From Aquarana catesbeiana (Eukaryota > Chordata > Amphibia > Anura > Ranidae), in the NCBI RefSeq assembly GCF_042186555.1, contig NC_133328.1, forward strand, positions 616,976,092 to 617,040,091: a stretch of 64,000 nt of DNA, written 5' to 3'. Below the pieces are notes generated by a model, which was not told the DNA's origin, ran no database searches, and worked only from the letters and a program-made list of their open reading frames with translations. Below are positions 56,398-64,000 of this stretch, one piece after another (the stretch's first letter is position 1; each line of letters begins with the position of its first letter). The position numbers were made by a program, and so were the translations under genes.

Positions 56398-57000
56398 CAG
56401 TACTGTGGAAAAGTCTTAGGCATATGTGAAAAATGCTGTAATTGAAGAATGCTTTCAGAAATAGAAATGTCAATAGTTTATTTTTATCAATTAACAAAAT
56501 GGAAAGTAAATGAACAGAAGAGAAATCCAAATCAAATTATCATTTGGTGTGACCGCCCTTTTTCTTCAAAACAGCATCAATTCTTCTAGGTACTGTACAC
56601 TTACAAAAGGTTTTTAAAAAGACCTCGGCAGGTAGGTTGCTCCACAAATCCTGGAGAACTAACCACAGATCTTCTGTGGATGTAGGCTTTCTCAAATCCT
56701 TCTGTCTCTTCATGTTATCCCAGACAGAACCGATGATGTTGAGATCAGGGCTCTGTGGGGACCAAACTATCGCTTCCAGGACTCCTTGTTCTTCTTTACG
56801 CTGACGATAGTTCTTAATAACATTTGCTGCATATTTGGGGTTGTTGTCCTGCTGCAGAGTAAATTTGGGGCCAATCACACACCTCCCTGATGGCATTGAA
56901 TGATGGATGTGTATCTGCCTGTATTTCTCGGCATTGAGGACACCATTCATTGATCCTGACCAAATCTCCAACTCCATTTGCAGAAATGCAACCCCAAACT
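56398..57000 (-). mobile_element. Truncated Tc1 element
   Basis: Starts CAGTACTGTGGAAAAGTCTT after TA and carries the C-terminal half of a transposase. Broken at about 57000, where another Tc1 end follows. Confidence 0.82.
56540..56977 (-). pseudogene. Tc1 transposase C-terminal half
   Basis: The open frame of 145 codons includes FTLQQDNNPKYAANVIKNY (the second catalytic Asp region, usually DNDPKHT), IVWSPQSPDLNIIGSVWDNM (third catalytic region, where NPIE is changed to NIIG) and a KCTVPRRIDAVLKKKGG tail. The N-terminal DNA-binding domains and first Asp are absent. The loss of the Glu/Asp in NPIE and 5' truncation make it inactive. Confidence 0.85.
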
Positions 57001-57003
57001 TAT

Positions 57004-57115
57004 AAACTTATAAACCCATCACATATAATTCAGATTAAAAAAAATTGAACTAAAGTTTGTAATGTAACAAAATAGGTAAAAAACCAAGGGGGGTGAATAC
57101 TTTTGCAAGGCACTG
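57004..57115. mobile_element. Terminal fragment of another Tc1
   Basis: GTGAATACTTTTGCAAGGCACTG followed by TA matches the end of the same Tc1 class as 18467-20081 (reverse complement CAGTGCCTTG). Confidence 0.75.
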
Positions 57116-57116
57116 T

Positions 57117-57600
57117 ATGTGGCAAATGAAGTTTAATGTTGATAAATGTAAAGTTATGCACTTGGGGGCTAAGAAAATGCATGCGTCATACATTCTAGGG
57201 GGAGTACAACTGGGGGAATCCATGGTGGAGAAGGATCTGGGGGTTTTGGTAGATCATAAGTTTAATAATAGCATGCAATGCTAAGCTGCAGTTTCCAAAG
57301 CGAGCAAAGTCCTTTCTTGTACTAAGAGAGGTATGAGTTCCAGAGAGAGAGATATCATTTTGCCCCCCCTGTACAAATCATTAGTAAGACCCCATCTGGA
57401 ATAAGCAGTTCAGTTTTGGGCACCAGTTCTCAAAAAGGATATCGGGAAACTGGATAGAGTGCAGAGAAGGGCAACCAAATTGATAAGATCAATGAAGGGG
57501 CTCAGCTATGAGCAAAGATTAGAGGAACCATTAGAGGAACCCATTCCCTATTGAGAAGAGGAGATTAAGGGGGGATATGATCAACATGTACAAATACCTA
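57117..57600 (+). pseudogene. CR1/L2-type LINE reverse transcriptase C-terminal remnant
   Basis: WQMKFNVDKCKVMHLGAKK, then EKDLGVLVDHKFNNSMQC, then after a stop KASKVLSCTKRGMSSRERDI, PLYKSLVRPHLE, VQRRATKLIRSMKGLSYEQR. This is the conserved end of the CR1/L2 RT and its connection region. The upstream RT core (FADD) and endonuclease are missing. At least one stop and a short duplication (LEEPLEEP) show decay. Confidence 0.9.
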
Positions 57601-58379
57601 TGTAGCAAGGTCCCAGGCCTCCTTTGGTCTGATGAGAACCTCTAGGGCCAGGGATAGCTGACATCCTCCTGTATGTAGTGGGTTGTGAGGCATAGTGGGT
57701 GCAGAGATGGTGAAAGTCATTGGGCACCAGACACTTCTTGGATGTAAAAAAGGTTTTATTTTTCTTAACAGTCCTTTTTGTTTTTTTGGGGGAAGGGAGG
57801 GTTAGGGCCAGGACACCCTTAGATAGTTGCAAACTCAATTAGCAGACTCTGAGACTTCAATAGGAGGACAGCCATGCAGGGAAAAGCTTCCAGCAAGAAG
57901 CCACATCTGCACGTGCAGGAATGCTGTCTCCTATGGCAACGGTCTTTAACAGTTCCTAACACAAAGCGTAACAGCTCTTTCAGCTTCACTACAACTTCTC
58001 CTTGTAGTTCTTCCATACACTGAGCTCCCGGTCTCTCACTAGACCCACTGATTCACTGCCACTGAAGCCCTTGAGCTCCTCCAATTTTCACAGTGGTATC
58101 TTCCTCAAGTGTCACCCCAGCTTCTCTGCTGGGTCTCTAGCTTGGCACTCTAGATACCTCTCAAGCTTCACCCACGCTGGCCTGCTCGGTCTCTAGCTTG
58201 ACACACAAGGCTGCTCTGCAAGCGTAACCAAATACATTTTTTAAAGCAATAATCGTAGCATCCATCTTTAGGGATTCTTTGAGTCTTGATTTCTGCAGTT
58301 ACATGGGCAAGATGGCAATAAAGAATGTTCCAAATGTAATTCCTAAGTCAATGGGACTGAACCAGATCTCTGGTTTCTT
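57601..58379. other. Unclassified, LTR-like composition
   Basis: CT-rich text with GTCTCTAGCTTGGCAC / GTCTCTAGCTTGACAC repeats near 58130-58205. No ends fixed. Confidence 0.35.
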
Positions 58380-58890
58380 ATATTGGGAAAAAAAGATCTT
58401 TTAATTCAGAGTCATCTAAACCATCCAGATGCAGCCAGATTGAGGATAACAGCTTGGAGATTGATCGAAAGAGCCTAGAGGTTATTTCTCAGTCTACCGC
58501 ACACCTTCAAGCTGGGAAAGTCACCAAATCTTCTTATTTTAGAGTTTGGGGGCATTTATGCCATTTGACTCAGAGTTCGTTGATTCCTCTGTGCCTGTCA
58601 GTTAGCCAGGTGTTAGAATTCCTCCCTGGTTTCTACTGCTGGAAAAAGATTAGTCCAGTGTAATTTAAACCATCTACACATGGCCAGATTGAGACTTGAA
58701 GATTGAGAGTAGTCTAGAGGAGAAGGTTATTCCTTCACTAAACTCCTTCAAGCCTGGATAAAGCACTAATACCTCTTATTTCAGTCTTTGGGATGTATTT
58801 TCCACATTTGCCTCATTTTCAGTTCATTCGATCCCATTATGCCCATTGGTTACTTTGGTGTTAGAATTCCTCCAGAGAGATCTGGATAGA
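58380..58890. repeat. Diverged tandem duplication, 248-bp period
   Basis: AAACCATCCAGATGCAGCCA near 58419 recurs as AAACCATCTACACATGGCCA near 58667. GGTGTTAGAATTCCTCC occurs in both copies. Confidence 0.75.
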
Positions 58891-59390
58891 GATCTGGCTT
58901 ACAATACCATCACATTTCAAATGCCTTATTAACAGTCACTCACTTGTACCAGATGGGTACAAAAGGAAGGGTTTTGAGACTTTATATGAAATGCACGTGT
59001 ACATGCACCTCCATCCCTATAGCTAGAGCAAAAAGAGGGTTGGTGGGATTTTACATGAGGCATAAGACCAGCCACTTAGAAAAAATATAAACAAATTTAT
59101 TGTCATCAACATATAACATGACACGTAGCAGTTAATACGTAATTCAATCATGAAAATTTCATGTATATACACATAACAAAGATTTAAACACAATTCATGT
59201 ATGTACACATAGATCACATAGTGGCATTTAAACGTACTTTATATATAGATATAGATCACATAGTGACATGTTCCAGTAACTGGTAGTATAAACCAGTAAT
59301 GCTGGATATCATATTGTCAAGTAAAAAAATACAAGATTGTTGTATCAAGATGGAAAATGAACTGGATGTTATGGACACGGCTGCATCCAA
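58891..59390. other. Unclassified DNA
   Basis: Short direct repeats of ATGTATATACACATA style near 59160-59210. It precedes a minus-strand hammerhead motif and may be its element's body. Confidence 0.35.
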
Positions 59391-59438
59391 TAAGCTTGAC
59401 GCGTTTCGTGGATTCGCTCCACTTCCTCAGGAGCTGAC
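59391..59438 (-). ncRNA. Hammerhead-like ribozyme motif
   Basis: CTGAGGA (59430-59424), extra A, stem II GTGGA with TCCAC (5-nt loop), GAAA (59407-59404), palindromic ACGCGT (59404-59399), and cleavage triplet GUC ending at 59398. Stem I AGCT with AGCT after one mismatch. GUC is the classical hammerhead cleavage triplet. Confidence 0.58.
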
Positions 59439-61176
59439 ACATGGCATGTTATGTCGTTAAGGTAAAATAAAAACCATGCGTTACTGCAAGCACAGGAATG
59501 CTGGGGTTGTCTATCCCGGGAGCCACGGGGAAAACCGGGTGCAAGAACACCCACCCATGGGAGAGAGTGTGATCTGCGGTGGTGGTGCAGGAAAGTAACT
59601 CCAACCATACCTTTGATTCCCATGGAGCCAATTTCCGAGATGTGATGTTAAGTGTGCCCAAATGAACAGTGAGAGGACTAATACCAGGTTTTGGATTAAT
59701 TGATAGTCTAAATCCTAAGGCATCTTTTTAAAGTTTAGGTTGTAACTCTTCCTTCCTTTGAAACTATTGAGTCTTTATGGTATCTTAGCTTGAAAACAGC
59801 TTTTTAATTGCTGCCAGCTCAGCTAGGGGAGTTTCGAAACTTCAAACCCTAATGGCATCAGAAACATTTGGCATAACATTTGAAAATAAAGTGGCTCTGT
59901 GACTAGCTCTAGAATTCTTGCTCAAGATTGTCTCAAAATTCTACTAAACATAGATATATATTATAGAATGATATATTATCGATTGTATATTGCTGATCTT
60001 CAGTCTTCATTTGTGCTCTGGTGTCCAACCATGGCGAATGCCATTTTTCTGTAGATTGTTTTTCAATCAATGTCCAATCACGTGACTAGAGCAGTCTATA
60101 GAGTTGCCTTTTTTTTTGGGGGGGGGCATCACACATTCATGCCCCTGTTTCCTTGACAACGCGCTGTGACGAGAAATGCGTTGGATGGGGCCACGAACGT
60201 GTGGCGTCTTCACGCCCACTGATGCCGGCTTTCATTGAGGCTCCATGCTATTTAATTACTTATGATTTTTCTGAACCATGTGAGTACCTTTTGGAGGTTT
60301 TAACAATGAATGTATACTAGCAGTATTCACGCTATGTGTGGCCTATGATCCTTTTCCTCTATGGCGGCCATCTGAGCCTGATCCGAGGTTGTGGCAACTG
60401 TATTGGTGATTATTTTTGTTGGCATCCAGTGGACCATACTTACCCTACTTAGAGACACTAGGAGGGGTCTATTGATTCTTATGTGTGCTTGATCTCTGCA
60501 ATTGGGGATGATGACCATCTGGTAAGAGGCTTTATTATGGTGGAAGGCATGTGTGTATGATGTATTTCCCTAACATTTTCATGTGGCTTGATACCTGGTG
60601 GAATACTCTGAGAAGAATTAGAAATATTTTAATTTCACTACATACTTCCTTTGCCGTTGGACTAATTACATTTATATTGAATTTTATGGATCATTTAATT
60701 CACTGTTTGAATTATTAAATGGGCTCTGCCTGTTATTTTTCTGAACCTCAGAACAAGAAGAGCTTTGATACAAGCTTGATTTGGCCCTTTCGGTCTCCAC
60801 CCACTGTATCTTCATGGAGGTTCTTTGTTCTCCAGGAAGGTTCAGGAAAGGGTGAAGCCTACCCCTTGGGCTAGTTTATCTTATTTCCTACACATACAAG
60901 TATTATTGCAATTCAAACTGTGTCCAGCCAGATTTAAAATCTTAAAAATAAACAGACCCCAAAGAAAACCCTGAAATTGATTTTTGAATATTAATTAAAA
61001 TATAGAAAATAATGAAGAAAAACACTTCATAAGGGCCCACAGCGTTAAAAATGAAAAACTCCACAATGGCAAAAAATAAAGAATAAAAGACAATAAATAA
61101 AAATAAAATAAATAAAGAAATAAAAATAAAATAAAGAATAAAAAACATAAAGTGTTAAAGTGTCTCACTCTTTTAT
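59439..61176. other. Unclassified DNA
   Basis: Contains ACGAGAAATGCGTTGG at 60171-60186, the likely relic of one more hammerhead motif. No other element recognised. Confidence 0.35.
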
Positions 61177-62072
61177 TAGCCGCTTGACCTCCGTAAGATT
61201 TACCCCCCTTCATGACCAGGCCATTTTTTGCAATACAGCACTGCATTATTTTAACTGACAATTGAACGGTCGTGCAACACTGCAAATAAAATTGATATAA
61301 TCCCCCCCTCTCAAATAGAGCTTTCTTATGGTGGTATTTGATCAACTTTTCATTTTTTATTTTTTGCGCTGTAAATAAAAAAAGGCTGACAATTTTGACA
61401 AAAAAAAAAATATATATATATTAACTTGCTGTTATAAAGCACATCCAATAAAAAAAAATTAAAAATTCAAATTTGGCCAATGTAGATTCTGCTACATGTT
61501 TTTGGTAAAACAAAAATCCCAATTAGCGTGTATTGATTGGTTTATGCGGACGTTATAGCATCAACAAACTATGGGATGCATTAATGGAATTTTTATTTAT
61601 TTATTTATTTTGTACTAGTAATGGCAGTGATCGGACACTAACGGACACTTTTAACACTGTGTGGAAACCAGTGACACGAATACATTAATCAGTGCTAAAA
61701 AATATGCACTGTCACTGTACTCTTGACACTGGCTGGGAAGGGGTTTAACATCTAGGGTGATCAAAGGGTTAAATGCGTGCCTAGGCAGTGCTTGTGTGTA
61801 CTGTATGTGCTGCTTTACTAGGAGAAGAGATGGATTCTTGTCTCTGCTTTGCAGGAACACAGAATCCATCCCTTCCACCCTGTCAGGACTAGAATCTGCC
61901 TTTTTTTATATAGGCAGATCCCCGTTCTGTGTGGTTTACACAAGATCGTCGGGTGTGGGAGAATATCACGTTCCTTGAGACTTGGCACGCACACACGTTC
62001 CCTGCAGGCGGAAGTCTGGAATCACGTATATATACATGATCCGATGCACAATTGCCGCCCTATAGCAGTATA
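61177..62072 (-). mobile_element. TTAA (piggyBac-type) element fragment
   Basis: AGCCGCTTGACCTCCGTAAG, ATGACCAGGCCATTTTTTGC, AGAGCTTTCTTATGGTGG and the palindrome TCACGTATATATACATGA match the family of 41190 and 63357 in opposite orientation. Cut at about 62072. Confidence 0.65.
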
Positions 62073-62099
62073 TTGATTCGCTGTTGTGTTACAACAGCG

Positions 62100-62388
62100 A
62101 ATCAATATTCGCTGTTGTAACACTGATCCTCCTCCCAGCCAATCAGGAAGCGGGTTTTGACAACGGTCACCCGATTGGGCTGAAAGGATAGGCGATCCTA
62201 TTGGACGCCTAGGAGGAGGAGGGGAGGAGCTGGAAGCCACCATGGAGCTGAGCCGTTGCCTGCCACCCGCCACAATGGGGTAAGTGCTGGACCGACCGGC
62301 AAACTGCAGGGGGTAGGTGCTACTGGGAGGGGATGGGTGGTTGTTTGCCGCCCCCCCCCCCCAAAAAAAAACACTAGCCGCCACTGGT
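62100..62388 (-). mobile_element. hAT-type element fragment
   Basis: AGCCAATCAGGAAGCGGG through GGGGTAAGTGCTGG to CACTAGCCGCCACTG mirrors the 31074 element. The left end is lost next to a palindrome ATTCGCTGTTGT/ACAACAGCGAAT (62075-62120). Confidence 0.7.
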
Positions 62389-63170
62389 GTAGTATGTATA
62401 TAAGTTTGCCTGCTGGAGCCCTCAGTTTGATCCCTATTTAAGCTATGTGTTGCAACAGCCAACTCCACTTCATCAGGACAGAATGGTGTGCATAAAATAA
62501 TAGAAATGCAGCGCAGACGGGGTCCACTAGTCTCATGGTTGGGCACAGGGGCCAGAAAGGCTACAGGGGGCAGCAGCCACACAGAGAGCACAGATTATTA
62601 CACAAACTGACACCCACTTATAGGGAGTCCTATTTGTTTATGAATGAATTCATGTTGTAACATCCTCAGAGTTTTATCCCATCCATAGAAGGCCTGACTA
62701 TCCCCAATATAAGATGGAAAATCACTAAATATCAGTCCTCCAAAAAGGATCTGAGCAGTGGATGTCACAAACACCCAGAGTCACTAGTTCTGACCCCCAG
62801 GTTGAAAATCTCTGTGTCAATCCTTTATAGAAGGTAGAGGGTTCCCAAGGCCCTTATAGTTCTGTTGTTTGTGTGGTTGTTTTTTTTAACTTTTGCTTTT
62901 TATAACTTAGGTGTTATGAAAGTACCCTTAGTGGTGTATTATTATTTTCTGCAGTTATGGCTGTGTGGCCGGTTGTGGCCTTTGTCTCACCTCTGACTAG
63001 TCCAGTGCCTGGCTTACCTCCCCTATACTTGGTCTTTAGGGGATTAGTATTTAGATCCTGTGTGTGGCTTATTCCCGAAAGTTAGCGGTTGAAATACATC
63101 TGTCATATTTAAATTGTGATGATGACTGTACCGTTAAAATGTTTTCCAACTTTTCAGATGTTTCTGCGGT
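62389..63170. other. Unclassified DNA
   Basis: No gene or element ends recognised. Confidence 0.4.
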
Positions 63171-63212
63171 GTCCATGATGAAGCAGTTGTGGACAGCGAA
63201 ACGCATTGGTAC
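63171..63212 (+). ncRNA. Hammerhead-like motif
   Basis: AUGAUGA (first C changed to A), extra A, stem II GC-A-GT with AC-A-GC (4 bp, one A-A mismatch), GAAA at 63198-63201, stem III ACGCAT, cleavage base U63207. Stem I about 4 bp with a bulge. Confidence 0.45.
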
Positions 63213-63356
63213 AAACCAGTAGGATATATCAGCATCCATTTTACTTGTACATTTGTATTGTTTTTAATTTTATGTATCACAGCACTTATGTGTAGCAGAT
63301 AGGTATTATTCCACCATCTTTTTTAATGGGTTGTTAGTTTGAGTACAATGCCTTTA

Positions 63357-64000
63357 ACCACTTCCGGACTGCTCCATAGCAAGTTTACTGCTACAGGGCA
63401 GCCCTCTTGTGCAGAATCATGTATATATACATGATTCTGCACTTCCGCCTACAGGGGGTACACACGCCACCGGCGGGCTGCTTCTGCTGTGATTAATCAC
63501 AGCCACAGCAGAAGCCGATCTGCAGGTGCCGGGCACTGGATGTCTGCCGGCACCTGCAGATCGTCAGGTAGAGACTCAGAACAAAGCTCTGCCTATGTAA
63601 GCAAGGCAGATCTCGGTTCTGACAGGGGGGAAGGGATGGATTTTCAGTTCCTAAAAGCCATCACTTCCCCTAGTAAAAGCAGCGCACACAGTACACAAAA
63701 ACACTGGCTAGGCACAGAGATAACCCTTCGATTGTCCCTGATGTTTAACCCCTCCCCAGCCAGTGACAGTGCATATTTTTAGCACTGATCACTGTATTAG
63801 TGTCACTGGTTCCCAATAAGTGTAAAAAATGTCAGTTAGTGTCAGAATGTCTGTCGTAATATTGCAGTCCCGCTATAAGTGGCTGATCCCTGCGATTACT
63901 ATTATATAAAAAAGAAATAGATAAAAATTCCATAGATATATATCATAATTTGTAGATGCTATAAAGTTTGCGTAAACCAATCAATTTTTTAATTGGATAT
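63357..64000 (+). mobile_element. TTAA (piggyBac-type) element, left part, runs off window
   Basis: TTAACCACTTCCGGACTGCT opens it. Contains TCATGTATATATACATGA and ATCACTGTATTAGTGTCACT. Continues past 64000. Confidence 0.75.

Noticed and set aside
60155..60190. Further hammerhead motif at ACGAGAAATGCGTTGG
   Set aside because: The 3' half fits, but the CUGANGA side and stem II cannot be drawn convincingly.

Overview
The window reads as intronic and flanking DNA of a large, transposon-rich vertebrate genome, most likely a neobatrachian (ranid-type) frog. The frog assignment rests on recognised repeat styles: TTAA-flanked elements opening with 'TTAACCACTT', 'GCCGCGTACA' MITEs, a V-SINE, long-TIR Tc1 elements and abundant hammerhead-like motifs. 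It is an inference, not a database result. No bacterial or phage features, rRNA, functional tRNA or CRISPR array is seen.

One host gene is supported. It lies on the minus strand from 29518 down to 862. Seven short coding exons (29518-29443, 23242-23162, 21471-21388, 17467-17384, 6824-6741, 1091-1035, 948-862) have consensus splice sites, and every junction is phase 1. Together they encode the first 184 residues of a secreted or membrane glycoprotein: a signal peptide, eight N-glycosylation sequons, and cysteines only in the signal peptide and in exons 4 and 6. The remaining exon(s) lie off the left edge. No other host gene was found from about 30 kb to 64 kb.

Region by region: 0-9.5 kb holds introns with a V-SINE split by an inverted-arm hammerhead element, a GCCGCGTACA MITE, and a decayed Tc1 containing a hAT element. 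10.3-16.1 kb is a piggyBac-type composite with a transposase C-terminal zinc-finger remnant and large internal tandem and inverted repeats. 18.5-20.1 kb is a complete but inactive Tc1. 20.9-30.7 kb is a MITE field around exons 1-3. 31-41 kb contains hAT elements (one with an internal 21-22 bp minisatellite), a solo LTR and a 32-bp satellite interrupted by a perfect 154-bp palindrome and a hAT element. 45-50.7 kb holds MITEs and two copies of one repeat, the second carrying three separate insertions. 52-55.9 kb is a Tc1 split by a TTAA element with a 30-bp minisatellite. 56.4-57.6 kb has Tc1 and CR1/L2 remnants, and 61-64 kb has more TTAA and hAT elements.

The most unusual signal is a dispersed family of hammerhead-ribozyme-like motifs. 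Their form is CUGANGA, one extra nucleotide, a stem-II hairpin, GAAA, then a mostly palindromic ACGCGU-type stem III. Two occur in the arms of an inverted element bordered by a 14-bp target duplication, which suggests Penelope-like or retrozyme-like retroelements. All transposase and reverse-transcriptase reading frames seen are broken or partial.
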